DNA of 64,000 nt from Erysipelotrichaceae bacterium 66202529. Lineage in GTDB: Bacteria; Bacillota_I; Bacilli_A; Erysipelotrichales; Erysipelotrichaceae. The position numbers were made by a program, and so were the translations under genes. This document shows, piece after piece, positions 35,834 to 48,192 of the stretch (positions are counted from its first letter, which is position 1; every line of letters starts with the position of its first letter). A model generated the notes under the pieces. It saw only the letters and a program-made list of their open reading frames with translations. It was not told the DNA's origin and made no database searches. Location of the stretch: NCBI GenBank assembly GCA_017161075.1, contig CP046174.1, forward strand, positions 1,922,001 through 1,986,000, read 5' to 3'.

Positions 35834-38800
35834 ATGCCAAAAAGAAGCGATATTAAGAAAATTATGGTGATTGGCTCCGGGCCGATCGTCATTGGACAGG
35901 CTGCGGAATTTGACTATGCCGGCTGTCAGGCATGTACGGCACTGCGTGAGGAGGGCTATGAGGTTATTCTGATCAACTCCAACCCTGCCACCATCATGAC
36001 CGATACGGTGATTGCGGATCGTGTCTACATTGAACCGCTGACACTGGAATTTGCGAGCCGTGTCATTTATAAGGAGCGTCCGGATGCGATTCTGGGAAGT
36101 CTGGGCGGACAGACCGGGTTAAATCTGGTTGTCGAGCTGGCAGAAAGCGGAATTCTGGACGAATATCAGGTAGAAATTCTGGGAACAGCGCTGGATGCGA
36201 TTGAAAAAGCGGAGGATCGTGATAAATTCCGTGAGCTGATGTATGAAATCGGAGAACCGGTTCCGGAAAGTGTGATCGTACATACCATTGAGGAGGCTGT
36301 GGCCTTTGCCGAAAGCAACGGCTATCCGGTTGTTGTCCGTCCTGCATTCACCCTGGGAGGAACCGGGGGAGGCTTTGCCCACAGTGAGGAGGAGCTGCGT
36401 ACCATTTGTGATAACGGCTTGAAGATTTCACCGGTACACCAGTGTCTGATCGAACAAAGCATTGCCGGCTATAAGGAAATCGAATATGAGGTTATGCGTG
36501 ACAATGCGGATAATGCCATTGTTGTCTGCAATATGGAAAATGTCGATCCGGTTGGTATCCATACCGGAGACTCCATTGTTGTGGCGCCTACGCAGACGCT
36601 AACCGATCGGGAATGCGGCATCATGCGTGCATCTGCATTAAAAATCATACGTGCATTGAAAATCTGCGGCGGCTGCAATGTGCAGCTGGCGCTGGATCCT
36701 AACAGCTTTAACTACTATGTTATCGAGGTAAATCCACGCGTATCCCGTTCCTCAGCACTTGCCTCCAAGGCCACCGGATATCCGATTGCCAAGCTGGCAG
36801 CCAAGGTTGCTGTTGGTCTGACGCTGGATGAAATCATCAATCCGGTTACCACGACGAGCTATGCCTGTGTGGAGCCATGCATTGACTATGTTGTTGCGAA
36901 ATTCCCGCGCTTTGCCTTTGATAAATTCCCGAAGGCAGATCGCACGCTGGGAACCCAGATGAAGGCGACCGGAGAGGTTATGTCCATCGGGCGTACCTTT
37001 GATGAGGCAATTTTAAAGGCAATCCGTTCTCTGGAAATGAAGACGGATCATCTGGAACAGAAGGAAATCAATGAAATGAGCGAGGAAGCCCTGTGGAAGA
37101 AGCTTGCTCAGTGTGATGATGAGCGCATTTATGTCATTACCGCTCTGCTGCGAAAGGGAGCGGATATCGAAAAGATCTTCGATGTGACGAAAATGGATCG
37201 CTATTTCCTGAACCGTTTCAAGAATATCGTGGAGCAGGAGGCACAGATCAAAGCGCATCCGATGAATCTGGATGTGTTGAAGGCTTCCAAGAAAATGGGC
37301 TTTGCGGACTCCTGGATTGCGAGAAGCTGGGGTGTTGAGGAAGCGGATATTTATAATACAAGAAAACAGAACGCAATCGTTCCGGTATATAAAAACGTGG
37401 ATACCTGTGCGGGAGAATATATTTCTCATACGCCGTATCTGTATTCCACCTATGAGCATGAAAATGAGTCCGTACGCAGTGACAACCGCAAAATTATCGT
37501 TTTAGGATCCGGGCCGATCCGTATCGGTCAGGGTGTGGAATTTGACTATGCGACAGTACATTGTGTGAAAACGATTCGTGAACGCGGCTATGAGGCAATC
37601 GTTATTAACAACAACCCGGAAACCGTGTCAACAGATTATTCTATTTCCGATAAGCTGTACTTTGAACCGCTGACGATCGAGGATGTCATGCATGTCATCG
37701 ATCTGGAGCAGCCGCTGGGCGTTGTGGTGCAGTTTGGTGGACAGACGGCCATCAATCTGGCTGATCAGCTGGTGGAGCGCGGTGTTAAAATCCTGGGAAC
37801 CTCTCTGGAAAACATCGACCGTGCAGAGGATCGCCATGAATTTGAGGAAATGCTGCATAAGCTGAACATCCCGCAGCCGCAGGGGGAAACTGCAGTCGAG
37901 GTAGAGGAAGCGGTGAGCATCGCCAACCGTATCGGATATCCAGTACTGGTGCGTCCATCCTATGTACTGGGCGGACGTGCGATGGAAATCGTACACAACG
38001 ATGACGATCTGCGTGTCTATATGGCAACGGCAGTAAAGGAAATCAGCCACGATGCACCGATTCTGGTTGATAAATATATCATCGGTAAGGAAATGGAGGT
38101 CGATGCGATCTGTGATGGAGAGCATGTGTACATTCCTGGTATCATGGAGCATATCGAACGTGCGGGCGTGCATTCCGGTGACTCCATCAGCGTTTATCCT
38201 GCTCCAACGGCAAGTCAGAAGGTCAAGGATACAATTACCGATTATGCCATCCGTATTGGAAAAGGCTTCCACTTCATCGGTCTGTACAACATTCAGTTTA
38301 TCGTTGAAACGGATAAGCAAAGTGGTGAGGAGCGCGTCTATGTGCTGGAGGTCAATCCGCGAAGCTCCCGTACCGTTCCATTCTTAAGCAAGGTGACCAA
38401 TGTGCCGATGTCCTATGTGGCAACACGCTGTGTCCTTGGTGATTCTTTAGCGGAACAGGGCTATGAGGAAGGTGTGCATCCGGAAGGGGAGCGTGTCTTT
38501 GTCAAGGCACCGGTATTCTCCTTTGCGAAGCTGAGAAGTGTCGATACGACCTTAGGTCCGGAGATGAAATCCACCGGAGAAGCACTCGGCGGGGATGTGA
38601 CGCTGGAAAAAGCCTTATACAAGGCGCTGCTGGCAAGCGGTGTGAAAATTCCGCTGCACGGCAATGTGCTGATCACTGTTGCGGATGATGACAAGCAGGA
38701 GGGGCTGAAGATTGCGAAGCGCTTCTCTGCCATCGGCTATGGCATCTATGCGACAAAGGGAACGGCACAGTATTTGTGTGAAAACGGCATCTATGTAAAA

Positions 38801-39049
38801 ACCGTGGATAAGGTAAAGGAAGAAACCGACAACAACGTCATTGATGTGATCCGTAAGGGGCGTGTCAATTATGTAGTGAATACGATGAGCATATCCAGTG
38901 AGGTCAGCAGGGATGGGTTTGAAATCCGCCGTGCTGCCGCTGAGAACAATATCAGCTGCTTCACATCGCTGGATACGGCAAATGCAATCCTGCGCGTGCT
39001 GGAATCACAGACCTTTACAACGATATCTATGAATGAACTGGAGGGGTAA
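35834..39049 (+). CDS. carB: Carbamoyl-phosphate synthase large subunit, copy 1
   Basis: A 1071-residue synthetase with two homologous ATP-grasp halves: [17 protein letters not shown]...[14 protein letters not shown] in the first (carboxyphosphate) half and [20 protein letters not shown]...[14 protein letters not shown] in the second (carbamoyl-phosphate) half, followed by an MGS-like allosteric domain ([19 protein letters not shown]). The ATP- and metal-binding motifs [18 protein letters not shown] and [15 protein letters not shown] are intact, so it should be active. It is paired with the glutaminase-dead CarA. AAAGGAGTG lies in the end of carA1. Very similar to copy 2, with long identical DNA runs in the C-terminal half. 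Confidence 0.96.
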   Translation: MPKRSDIKKIMVIGSGPIVIGQAAEFDYAGCQACTALREEGYEVILINSNPATIMTDTVIADRVYIEPLTLEFASRVIYKERPDAILGSLGGQTGLNLVVELAESGILDEYQVEILGTALDAIEKAEDRDKFRELMYEIGEPVPESVIVHTIEEAVAFAESNGYPVVVRPAFTLGGTGGGFAHSEEELRTICDNGLKISPVHQCLIEQSIAGYKEIEYEVMRDNADNAIVVCNMENVDPVGIHTGDSIVVAPTQTLTDRECGIMRASALKIIRALKICGGCNVQLALDPNSFNYYVIEVNPRVSRSSALASKATGYPIAKLAAKVAVGLTLDEIINPVTTTSYACVEPCIDYVVAKFPRFAFDKFPKADRTLGTQMKATGEVMSIGRTFDEAILKAIRSLEMKTDHLEQKEINEMSEEALWKKLAQCDDERIYVITALLRKGADIEKIFDVTKMDRYFLNRFKNIVEQEAQIKAHPMNLDVLKASKKMGFADSWIARSWGVEEADIYNTRKQNAIVPVYKNVDTCAGEYISHTPYLYSTYEHENESVRSDNRKIIVLGSGPIRIGQGVEFDYATVHCVKTIRERGYEAIVINNNPETVSTDYSISDKLYFEPLTIEDVMHVIDLEQPLGVVVQFGGQTAINLADQLVERGVKILGTSLENIDRAEDRHEFEEMLHKLNIPQPQGETAVEVEEAVSIANRIGYPVLVRPSYVLGGRAMEIVHNDDDLRVYMATAVKEISHDAPILVDKYIIGKEMEVDAICDGEHVYIPGIMEHIERAGVHSGDSISVYPAPTASQKVKDTITDYAIRIGKGFHFIGLYNIQFIVETDKQSGEERVYVLEVNPRSSRTVPFLSKVTNVPMSYVATRCVLGDSLAEQGYEEGVHPEGERVFVKAPVFSFAKLRSVDTTLGPEMKSTGEALGGDVTLEKALYKALLASGVKIPLHGNVLITVADDDKQEGLKIAKRFSAIGYGIYATKGTAQYLCENGIYVKTVDKVKEETDNNVIDVIRKGRVNYVVNTMSISSEVSRDGFEIRRAAAENNISCFTSLDTANAILRVLESQTFTTISMNELEG

Positions 39050-39050
39050 G

Positions 39051-40704
<1,654 letters not shown>

Positions 40705-40705
<1 letters not shown>

Positions 40706-41406
40706 TGAGCAGAACAATCGTTGCCCTGGATTTTTCCAGAAAAGAAGATGTCATGAATTTCCTCGACAAGTTTGAGGAGCCGATTTATGTAAAGGTCGGA
40801 ATGGAGCTGACCTATGCCTTCGGATTTGAAATGATTCGCGAAATCAAGAGCCGCGGTCACAAGATCTTTCTGGATCTGAAGCTGCATGATATTCCAAACA
40901 CCGTGAAAAACGGAATGAAAAATCTGGCAAAGCTGGATGTCGATATCGTCAATCTGCATGCGGCCGGAGGTAGTGCCATGATGAAGGCTGCTATGGAGGG
41001 TCTTGCGGAGGGTGCTGTAAACGGAAAGCGTCCGCTGTGTATCGCCGTGACGCAGCTTACCAGTACATCACAGGAAGCGATGAATGAAGAGCTTCTGATT
41101 CCGGGTGAGGTAAAGGATGTCGTGATTTCCTATGCTAAGCTGGCAAAGGAAAGCGGTCTGGATGGCGTCGTATGCTCTGTGCATGAGGCAAGAGGAATTC
41201 ATGAGGCATGCGGTGCAGATTTTCTGACGGTAACACCGGGTATTCGCTTATCCGATGATTCCAAGGATGACCAGAAGCGTGTTGCGACGCCGGCATTCGC
41301 CAAAGAGGAGGGCTGTGACTACATCGTTGTGGGACGCAGTATCACCAAGAGTGCGGACCCGCTGGCTACCTATCACGAAATTGAACAGACAATGGAGGGA
41401 AACTAA
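40705..41406 (+). CDS. pyrF: Orotidine 5'-phosphate decarboxylase
   Basis: A 233-residue decarboxylase forming UMP. The catalytic charged network is visible in FLDLKLHDIPNTVKNG (Lys-Asp-x-Asp pattern), with YVKVGMEL and VTPGIRLSDDSKDDQKR for substrate phosphate binding. Its ATG overlaps the end of pyrD by one base. Confidence 0.96.
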
Positions 41407-42045
41407 ATGCAAATCGAAAAAACTATTGCGAAAAACCTGCTGGATATCAAGGCGGTATCCCTGCAGCCAAACGCTCCGTTTACATGGGCGAGCGGTATCA
41501 AGTCACCGATTTACTGTGACAACCGTCTGGTGCTTTCCTTTCCGGAAAAACGCAGTGTGGTCGTAGACGGCTTTGTGGAGCTGATCAAAAAGGAATATGC
41601 CGATGCAGAGGTAATCGTCGGAACGGCTACTGCCGGGATTCCATGGGGAGCTATGGTTGCGGATAAGCTGGATAAGCCGTTTGGCTATGTACGCAGCTCC
41701 AACAAGAGCCATGGCAAAGGAAATAAAATAGAAGGAAAAATTGAAAAGGGCGCAAAGGTCGTCGTGGTTGAGGATCTGATCTCTACCGGTGGCTCCGTTA
41801 AGGATGTTATTGAATCCCTGCGCGAGGCTGGTGCTCAGGTGCTGGGCGTTGTGGCAATCTTCACCTATCTGTTACCGGCATCTACCGAATTATTTAACAG
41901 CATTCAGTGTGAATTTAAGACCTTGAGCAATTACGATGTATTGATCGATGTAGCGCTGGAAAACGAGTATATAAAGGATGCAGACCTTGAAAAATTAAAG
42001 GCCTGGAAACAGGATCCAAAGGATGAGTCCTGGATGGAAAAATAA
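41407..42045 (+). CDS. pyrE: Orotate phosphoribosyltransferase
   Basis: A 212-residue enzyme making OMP from orotate and PRPP. PRPP-binding motif VVVVEDLISTGGSVKDVI; FTWASGIKSPIYCDNR and YVRSSNKSHGKGNKIEG (flexible loop with Lys and His). ATG follows the pyrF stop directly. It completes the six-step pathway before the second carAB pair. Confidence 0.96.
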   Translation: MQIEKTIAKNLLDIKAVSLQPNAPFTWASGIKSPIYCDNRLVLSFPEKRSVVVDGFVELIKKEYADAEVIVGTATAGIPWGAMVADKLDKPFGYVRSSNKSHGKGNKIEGKIEKGAKVVVVEDLISTGGSVKDVIESLREAGAQVLGVVAIFTYLLPASTELFNSIQCEFKTLSNYDVLIDVALENEYIKDADLEKLKAWKQDPKDESWMEK

Positions 42046-42061
42046 GAGAAGAAACAAACGC

Positions 42062-42099
42062 AAAGGGGCGTAGGATGTGCATGCATTCTATGCCCTTTT
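42062..42099 (+). terminator. Internal hairpin between pyrE and carA2
   Basis: AAAGGGGC-TAG pairs with CTA-GCCCTTT around a GC-containing loop and is followed by TG, so the U-run is short (TTTT). It may be a leaky attenuator lowering carA2-carB2 expression, or an RNA processing site. Confidence 0.5.
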
Positions 42100-42139
42100 G
42101 GTGGAAACAGGATTTGTAAGGACTTACAGGAGGAGCTAT

Positions 42140-43216
42140 ATGAAAAAACGTTTACTGATATTGGAAGACGGCAGTGTATATGAAGGCTATGGCTTTGGAT
42201 CGGATCATTATCAGGTAGGTGAGCTGGTGTTCAATACCGGAATGAGCGGCTATCAGGAGGTACTGTCCGATTTATCATATTGCGGACAGATCGTCATGAT
42301 GACCTACCCGATGATTGGCAATTACGGCATCAACCGTGATGATTTTGAGAGTCTGGACCCAGCGGTGTTCGGCTTTGTGGTAAAGGAATACTGTGAACAG
42401 CCAAGCAATTTCCGCTGTGATCTTTCACTGGATGAATTTCTGAAATTAAAGGATATTCCCGGTATTTCCCATGTGGATACACGCGCAATCACCAGAAAGC
42501 TGCGCAGCAGTGGAACGATGCGTGCCATTATGGCAGAGGAGGATGCGGATGTGGAAGCAGCTGTAGCGATGCTGAAGGAAACGGATTTTCTCCACGATCA
42601 GGTTGCCAGAGTATCTACGCAGAAGCCGTTCCCGATTCCATCCCGCGGGAAAAAGGTCGTACTTATGGACTTCGGGGCAAAGCACGGCATCATTCGTGAG
42701 CTGTCCGCAAGAAGCTGTGATTTGATCGTTGTTCCCTACAATACAAGCGCGAAGGCTATTCTGGCATTGCATCCGGATGGGGTGATGCTGAGCAACGGTC
42801 CCGGGGATCCCAAGGATATGGGAGATGCAATCGAGGTTATCCGTGAGCTGATTGGACAGGTAGTGATATTCGGCATCTGTCTGGGACACCAGTTGATTTC
42901 ACTGGCATGTGGGGCAAATACCGTAAAGCTGAAATTCGGACACCGCGGCTGCAATCATCCGGTTGTAAATCTGGCAACCGGAAAGGTGGAAATCACCTCT
43001 CAGAATCACGGCTATGCTGTCGAGGCGGAAAGTCTGGCAGGTACACAGCTGGAAATGACACACCAGGCATTAAACGATAAGAGTGTGGAGGGTGTCCGCC
43101 ATAAGCAATATCCGGTTTTCAGTGTGCAGTACCATCCGGAGGCTGCACCGGGGCCGGAGGATGCGAACTATCTGTTTGATGCGTTCATGGAACTGATGGA
43201 AAAGGAGACTGCATAA
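42140..43216 (+). CDS. carA: Carbamoyl-phosphate synthase small subunit, copy 2, intact glutaminase
   Basis: A 358-residue glutaminase subunit with the complete triad: Cys247 in FGICLGHQ, His332 and Glu334 in YHPEAAPGP, and the oxyanion motif SNGPGDP. It releases ammonia from glutamine and channels it into CarB. The closest relative in the window is the dead copy at 34753, aligned without gaps through the catalytic residues. ATG 42140 follows AGGAGGAG; the longer ORF from 42077 runs through the upstream hairpin region. Two bases separate its stop from carB2. Confidence 0.96.
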   Translation: MKKRLLILEDGSVYEGYGFGSDHYQVGELVFNTGMSGYQEVLSDLSYCGQIVMMTYPMIGNYGINRDDFESLDPAVFGFVVKEYCEQPSNFRCDLSLDEFLKLKDIPGISHVDTRAITRKLRSSGTMRAIMAEEDADVEAAVAMLKETDFLHDQVARVSTQKPFPIPSRGKKVVLMDFGAKHGIIRELSARSCDLIVVPYNTSAKAILALHPDGVMLSNGPGDPKDMGDAIEVIRELIGQVVIFGICLGHQLISLACGANTVKLKFGHRGCNHPVVNLATGKVEITSQNHGYAVEAESLAGTQLEMTHQALNDKSVEGVRHKQYPVFSVQYHPEAAPGPEDANYLFDAFMELMEKETA

Positions 43217-43217
43217 T

Positions 43218-46200
43218 ATGACAAAGCGTATGGACATTAAGAAAATACTCGTGATCGGTTCCGGACCGATTGTAATCGGACAGGCCGCTGAATTTGACTA
43301 TGCAGGAAGCCAGGCATGCCAGTCTCTGCGTGAGGAGGGCTATGAGGTCATTCTGATCAACTCCAATCCGGCAACGATTATGACGGATACAGCAATCGCA
43401 GACCGCGTTTACATCGAACCGCTGACACTGGAGTTTGCGAGTCGTATCATATACAAGGAGCGCCCGGATGCTATCCTGGGAAGTCTGGGCGGTCAGACCG
43501 GGTTAAATCTGGTCGTAGAGCTTGCCAATTCCGGTATACTAAAGGAGTATGAGGTGGAAATTCTGGGTACGGACCTGGATGCGATCAACAAGGCTGAGGA
43601 TCGCGAGCTTTTCCGTGATCTGATGTATGAAATCAAGGAGCCTGTACCGGAAAGCGATATTGTACATACCGTAGAGGAGGCCATTTCCTTTGCGAATGAA
43701 ATTGGCTATCCGGTTGTCGTTCGCCCGGCCTATACGCTGGGAGGAACTGGAGGAGGCTTTGCGGATAATGAGGAGGAGCTGCGTGTCATTGCGGACAACG
43801 GGTTAAAGCTGTCACCGGTGCACCAGTGCCTGATTGAACGCAGCATTGCCGGCTTTAAGGAAATTGAATATGAGGTCATGCGTGATTACAATGATAACGC
43901 CATTGTCGTCTGCAATATGGAAAATATCGACCCGGTCGGTATTCATACCGGAGATTCCATGGTTGTCGCACCGGTACAGACGTTATCCGACCGTGAGCAT
44001 CAGATGCTGCGCAATGCCAGTCTGAAAATCATTCGTGCATTGAAGATATGCGGCGGCTGCAATGTCCAGCTGGCACTGGATCCAAACAGCTTCAAATATT
44101 ACATTATTGAGGTGAACCCGCGTGTATCGCGTTCCTCTGCATTGGCAAGTAAGGCGACCGGCTATCCGATTGCCAAGCTGGCTGCGAAAATTGCGGTCGG
44201 TATGACGCTGGATGAAATTATCAATCCGATCACAAAAACAAGCTATGCCTGCTTTGAGCCTTCTCTAGATTACATCGTTACCAAGCTGGCACGCTTCCCG
44301 TTTGATAAATTCGAGCGTGCTGATCGCCGTTTGGGAACCCAGATGAAGGCAACCGGAGAGGTTATGTCCATCGGACGAACCTTTGAGGAAAGCTTTCTGA
44401 AGGCGGTACGCTCTCTGGAAATGAAATGCGATCATATTGACAATAAGGAAATTGATGGCTGTACAACAGAGGAACTGTGGGAGAAAATTGCAGTGAAGGA
44501 TGATCTGCGTATGTTTGGTATCGCTGAGCTAATCCGTCGTAAGGAATCCCTAGAGCGCATTCATGAGATTACCAAAATCGACTTCTTCTTCCTGCATAAA
44601 TTCGCAAATATCATTGCACTGGAACAGGAAATGATGAAGAATCCGCAGGATGTGCAGGTTTTACGTCATATCAAGGAAAACGGCTTCGCGGATTCCTACA
44701 TCGCCCGTAAGTGGGGGATGGATGAGCGTGCAGTATATGAGCTGCGTAAGGCAAACGGCATTGTACCGGTATACAAAATGGTCGATACGTGTGCGGCGGA
44801 GTTTGAAAGTGCGACACCGTATTTCTATTCCACCTATGAGCAGGAGAATGAATCCTATCGCAGTGACCGTAAGAAAATTATCGTATTAGGCTCCGGCCCA
44901 ATCCGTATCGGACAAGGTGTGGAGTTTGACTATGCGACGGTGCACTGCGTCATGACCCTGCGTGAGTGCGGCTATGAGGCGATTGTAATCAATAACAATC
45001 CGGAAACGGTATCCACGGATTTCTCCATTTCCGATAAGCTTTACTTTGAGCCGCTGACGATAGAGGATGTCATGCATGTTGTCGATCTGGAGCAGCCGCT
45101 GGGCGTTGTGGTGCAATTTGGCGGTCAGACGGCAATCAACCTGGCTGATCAGCTGGTAGAGCGCGGTGTCAAAATTCTGGGAACCTCTCTGGAAAATATC
45201 GACCGTGCGGAGGATCGTCACGCCTTTGAAGCGATGCTGCATGAGCTGGATATTCCTCAGCCAACCGGACAGACTGCCGTTGAGGTGGAGGAAGCTGTAA
45301 AGATTGCGAATCGCATTGGATATCCGGTACTGGTGCGCCCATCCTATGTATTGGGTGGACGTGCGATGGAAATCGTACACAACGATGAGGACTTACGTAT
45401 CTATATGGCAACGGCAGTAAAGGAAATCAGCCACGATGCACCGATTCTGGTCGATAAATATATCGTTGGCAAGGAATTGGAAATCGATGCGATCTGTGAC
45501 GGGGAGCAGGTATATATACCGGGCATTATGGAGCATATCGAGCGTGCCGGTATCCATTCCGGAGATTCCATCAGTGTCTATCCGCCGCAAACTATTTCCG
45601 ACAAGGTACGCGATACCATTATTGACTATGGTATCCGCATCGGGAAAGGCTTTCACTTTATCGGTCTGTACAATATCCAGTTTATTGTAGAGGCTGACAC
45701 TGAGCAGGTCTATGTGCTGGAGGTCAATCCGCGAAGCTCCCGTACTGTACCGTTTTTAAGCAAAATCACAGGGGTGCCGATGAGTCATATCGCAACGCGC
45801 TGTGTGCTGGGCGATACTTTGGCGGAACAGGGCTATGAGGAAGGTATTCGTCCATTTGCGGATCGTGTGTTTGTGAAGGCTCCGGTATTCTCCTTTGCGA
45901 AGCTGCGCAGTGTGGATACGGTGCTGGGGCCAGAAATGAAGTCCACCGGAGAAGCGCTGGGCGGTGATGTGACACTGGAAAAGGCATTGTACAAGGCATT
46001 GCTGGCAAGCGGTGTCCGCATTCCGAATCACGGGAATGTATTGATGACCATAGCGGATGATGATAAGGAAGAGGGCCTGACGATAGCGAAGCGTTTTTCT
46101 GCCATCGGATATGGTATTTATGCGACCAGCGGTACCGCCAGCTTCCTGCAGGAAAACGGACTGTTCGTAAAGAATGTCAATAAGATCGCACAAAGCGGTG

Positions 46201-46424
46201 ATCTGAATGTGCTGGATGTCATCCGTAAGGGAAAGGTGAATTATGTAATCAATACCATGTCGAGCGGAAACAAAGAGGCAACCAATGACGGCTTCCTGAT
46301 CCGCCGGGTATCCGCGGAAAACAATATCAGCTGCTTTACCTCCTTTGATACGGCAAATGCAATATTGAAGGTGCTGGAATCGTTGAATTTTACAACGATT
46401 TCCATGAATGAGCTGGAAAAATAA
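43218..46424 (+). CDS. carB: Carbamoyl-phosphate synthase large subunit, copy 2
   Basis: A 1068-residue CarB with both ATP-grasp halves intact ([70 protein letters not shown]) and the C-terminal allosteric MGS-like domain ([19 protein letters not shown]). It makes carbamoyl phosphate from bicarbonate, ammonia and two ATP for both pyrimidine and arginine synthesis. Paired with the intact CarA. Last gene of the operon, followed by a clear terminator. Confidence 0.97.
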   Translation: MTKRMDIKKILVIGSGPIVIGQAAEFDYAGSQACQSLREEGYEVILINSNPATIMTDTAIADRVYIEPLTLEFASRIIYKERPDAILGSLGGQTGLNLVVELANSGILKEYEVEILGTDLDAINKAEDRELFRDLMYEIKEPVPESDIVHTVEEAISFANEIGYPVVVRPAYTLGGTGGGFADNEEELRVIADNGLKLSPVHQCLIERSIAGFKEIEYEVMRDYNDNAIVVCNMENIDPVGIHTGDSMVVAPVQTLSDREHQMLRNASLKIIRALKICGGCNVQLALDPNSFKYYIIEVNPRVSRSSALASKATGYPIAKLAAKIAVGMTLDEIINPITKTSYACFEPSLDYIVTKLARFPFDKFERADRRLGTQMKATGEVMSIGRTFEESFLKAVRSLEMKCDHIDNKEIDGCTTEELWEKIAVKDDLRMFGIAELIRRKESLERIHEITKIDFFFLHKFANIIALEQEMMKNPQDVQVLRHIKENGFADSYIARKWGMDERAVYELRKANGIVPVYKMVDTCAAEFESATPYFYSTYEQENESYRSDRKKIIVLGSGPIRIGQGVEFDYATVHCVMTLRECGYEAIVINNNPETVSTDFSISDKLYFEPLTIEDVMHVVDLEQPLGVVVQFGGQTAINLADQLVERGVKILGTSLENIDRAEDRHAFEAMLHELDIPQPTGQTAVEVEEAVKIANRIGYPVLVRPSYVLGGRAMEIVHNDEDLRIYMATAVKEISHDAPILVDKYIVGKELEIDAICDGEQVYIPGIMEHIERAGIHSGDSISVYPPQTISDKVRDTIIDYGIRIGKGFHFIGLYNIQFIVEADTEQVYVLEVNPRSSRTVPFLSKITGVPMSHIATRCVLGDTLAEQGYEEGIRPFADRVFVKAPVFSFAKLRSVDTVLGPEMKSTGEALGGDVTLEKALYKALLASGVRIPNHGNVLMTIADDDKEEGLTIAKRFSAIGYGIYATSGTASFLQENGLFVKNVNKIAQSGDLNVLDVIRKGKVNYVINTMSSGNKEATNDGFLIRRVSAENNISCFTSFDTANAILKVLESLNFTTISMNELEK

Positions 46425-46432
46425 TATGAATA

Positions 46433-46478
46433 AACAGGAGAGTGCAGACAATCGCAGCTGTACTTTCCTGTTTTTCTA
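46433..46478 (+). terminator. Terminator of the pyr operon
   Basis: ACAGGAGAGTGCAG pairs with CTGTACTTTCCTGT, followed by TTTTCT. Confidence 0.8.
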
Positions 46479-46685
46479 TGTCTGTTCACAATTCGTTGCA
46501 TCCCCATAGCGGTATAGCTTATAGAAAATAAGGAGCACTCATACGGGTGTGCTGTCTGCTGATGCAGGAAGGAAATTATACAGCGAAAGACTTTCGTTTT
46601 CCATAAAGCAGCGGATACTGACTTCATTGTTCACCTGCAAGTCTATAAAGCGCTGAAATACGGGGGAATACTGGCTTTTTCGTAC

Positions 46686-46700
46686 TGAAAGCGCTATAAT
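46686..46700 (+). promoter_or_regulatory. -10 element and possible cre site of the SDR gene
   Basis: TATAAT at 46695-46700 overlaps TGAAAGCGCTATAA (46686-46699), which deviates from the cre consensus at one fixed position. No good -35 is visible. Confidence 0.4.
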
Positions 46701-46729
46701 TAAGACAAGAAAACAGAAAGGAGCTTTCT

Positions 46730-47551
46730 ATGTTTACACAACGTTTCAAGGACAAGGTTATGGTCGTAACAGGAGGTACTTCCGGAATTGGGAAGGCCGT
46801 ATGCATCAGAGCCGGCGCTGAGGGTGCAGCAGTGGTTATCGCCGGTAGAAATGAGAATCGCGGAAAAGCGATTGAAAAGACGATTACTGACAATGGAGGA
46901 ACAGCATTGTTTGTTCGCTGTGATGTGACTAAAAAAGAGGATATTCTTGCCCTGTATGCAAAAACCATGGAGGTATACGGGCGCTTGGATATTGCGGTGA
47001 ACAATGCAGGGATTGTCGGTGATTCTAAGAAAATCGAGGATTTAACTGATGATGACTGGTTCAGTGTGGTAAATGCCAACCTGACAGCGATGTTTTACTG
47101 CATACGCGAGGAAGTAAAGTACATGATGCAAAATGAGAACGGCGGCTGTATTGTGAACACAGCTTCCGTAGCCGGTATTCGTGCGACACCAGCCGGCCCT
47201 GCTTATGTTGCCAGCAAGCACGGTGTTGTTGGTTTGACAAAGTCCACAGCAATGGATTATGCCAATAGGAACATCACATGTAATGCTGTCTGTCCGGCAG
47301 GTACGGATACACCGCTGACAGAGGCAGCAAAAGAAAAAATTTATGCTAAGATTGCGGAGCTAAAGGCACAGGGCAAGGATCCGCAGGAATTTATGAAAAA
47401 TTCCATGATTGCCGGTAAGACAGAAACGCTGCAGCATCGCAATGCGACGAGTGAGGAGCAGGCAGCGACCATTCTGTACTTTGCCAGTGATGAGGCAAGA
47501 CATATCACCGGAAGCATCGTGGCAAGCGATGGCGGCTTTACGGTGTATTGA
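46730..47551 (+). CDS. Short-chain dehydrogenase/reductase
   Basis: A 273-residue classical SDR: cofactor motif TGGTSGIGKA, NNAG in IAVNNAGIVGD, catalytic Ser in NTASVAGIRA and the Y-x3-K motif YVASK. Many homologues act on 3-oxoacyl, sugar-alcohol or steroid substrates; the bile-acid hydroxysteroid dehydrogenases of gut bacteria are also SDRs, but nothing here decides the substrate. The segment of about 30 residues before EETATI-like EEQAATILYFASDE is longer than in minimal SDRs (EKIYAKIAELKAQGKDPQEF). RBS AAAGGAG. Monocistronic, with a terminator. Confidence 0.92.
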   Translation: MFTQRFKDKVMVVTGGTSGIGKAVCIRAGAEGAAVVIAGRNENRGKAIEKTITDNGGTALFVRCDVTKKEDILALYAKTMEVYGRLDIAVNNAGIVGDSKKIEDLTDDDWFSVVNANLTAMFYCIREEVKYMMQNENGGCIVNTASVAGIRATPAGPAYVASKHGVVGLTKSTAMDYANRNITCNAVCPAGTDTPLTEAAKEKIYAKIAELKAQGKDPQEFMKNSMIAGKTETLQHRNATSEEQAATILYFASDEARHITGSIVASDGGFTVY

Positions 47552-47565
47552 TATGTAAAGCACGG

Positions 47566-47600
47566 ACGAAGAGAGCACAGCCTTCTCTTCGTTTTTTCTT
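47566..47600 (+). terminator. Terminator of the SDR gene
   Basis: ACGAAGAGA (47566-47574) and TCTCTTCGT (47584-47592), followed by TTTTTC. Confidence 0.85.
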
Positions 47601-47788
47601 TCTTCGCGCTTGCAGGGAGCTTCCTGCACAGAACGATTGCTTCCGTACTGTAAGCGAAGAGTCAAAGTTAGAAGTTGCTTGGTCTGGATACAGTATTATG
47701 AGCTATCTGGCAGAATTCAGAAGTGCAGTCGTTATATCGCTGCTTCCTAAGCAAGAAGGACACTTCGATCAAAAAATAATCGTTTGTA

Positions 47789-47842
47789 TTGACAGAAGCT
47801 GGAAATTGTGGTATTCTATATATGGAGTTAGATAAAACTAAC
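47789..47842 (+). promoter_or_regulatory. Promoter with feo-type operator
   Basis: TTGACA (47789-47794), a 17-base spacer and TATTCT (47812-47817); GTTAGATAAAACTAAC (47827-47842) lies over the expected transcription start. It is the same palindrome as in front of feoA and feoB and is also followed by ACAAAG. Confidence 0.7.
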
Positions 47843-47956
47843 AAAGAGATTGCAGTGTCTTTGTTTTCCTTATAACCTTACAACCAGCCAAAGATCTGAC
47901 TTCATTACAGACTGTCTGTTTCTGCTTTGTACAGCAGCTCTCAGTCTGCTTTTTTG
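47825..47956 (+). ncRNA. Candidate metal-regulated small RNA
   Basis: The transcript from the 47789 promoter would be about 130 bases and ends at a terminator made of CAGACTG (47908-47914) and CAGTCTG (47942-47948), with an inner CTGCT/AGCAG hairpin, followed by CTTTTTTG. An early hairpin AACAAAGA/TCTTTGTT is also present. No ATG occurs in it; a TTG-initiated frame exists but does not end before the next promoter. This is the expected anatomy of an sRNA under a Fe- or Mn-responsive repressor. Function is inference. Confidence 0.5.
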
Positions 47957-47981
47957 TAAGCTTTTTTTCAATGCATGCCTA

Positions 47982-48010
47982 TTGACGTTCGGCAAAAAAA
48001 ATGATACAGT
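47982..48010 (+). promoter_or_regulatory. Promoter of the ZTP riboswitch-pfl operon
   Basis: TTGACG (47982-47987), a 17-base spacer and TACAGT (48005-48010). Confidence 0.6.
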
Positions 48011-48021
48011 TTAGGCAGTTA

Positions 48022-48118
48022 TATGACTGACGGAAGTGGAATTGACCACAGGGAGTATAATGGATAAGAGCCGACCGTCTGGGCAGAAGAGCTCGGGACA
48101 ACTGTCGGCTCTTTTCTT
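48022..48118 (+). promoter_or_regulatory. ZTP riboswitch (pfl motif) with terminator
   Basis: The conserved parts of the pfl RNA are present in order: TGACTGACGG, the hairpin GTGGA-ATTGA-CCAC, AGGGAG, and CCGACCGTCTGGGCA at 48071-48085. The latter overlaps the left arm of a terminator, AAGAGCCGAC (48066-48075) with GTCGGCTCTT (48104-48113) and a T-rich tail. ZTP/ZMP, the folate-stress signal, would block the terminator and raise pfl expression, supplying formate for one-carbon metabolism. Confidence 0.9.
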
Positions 48119-48192
48119 GTGGATGAATCAGTCCTATGATTTATCTTACGAAACCATTTCATAACAGAATGAAACAGGAGGACGCAGGATTT

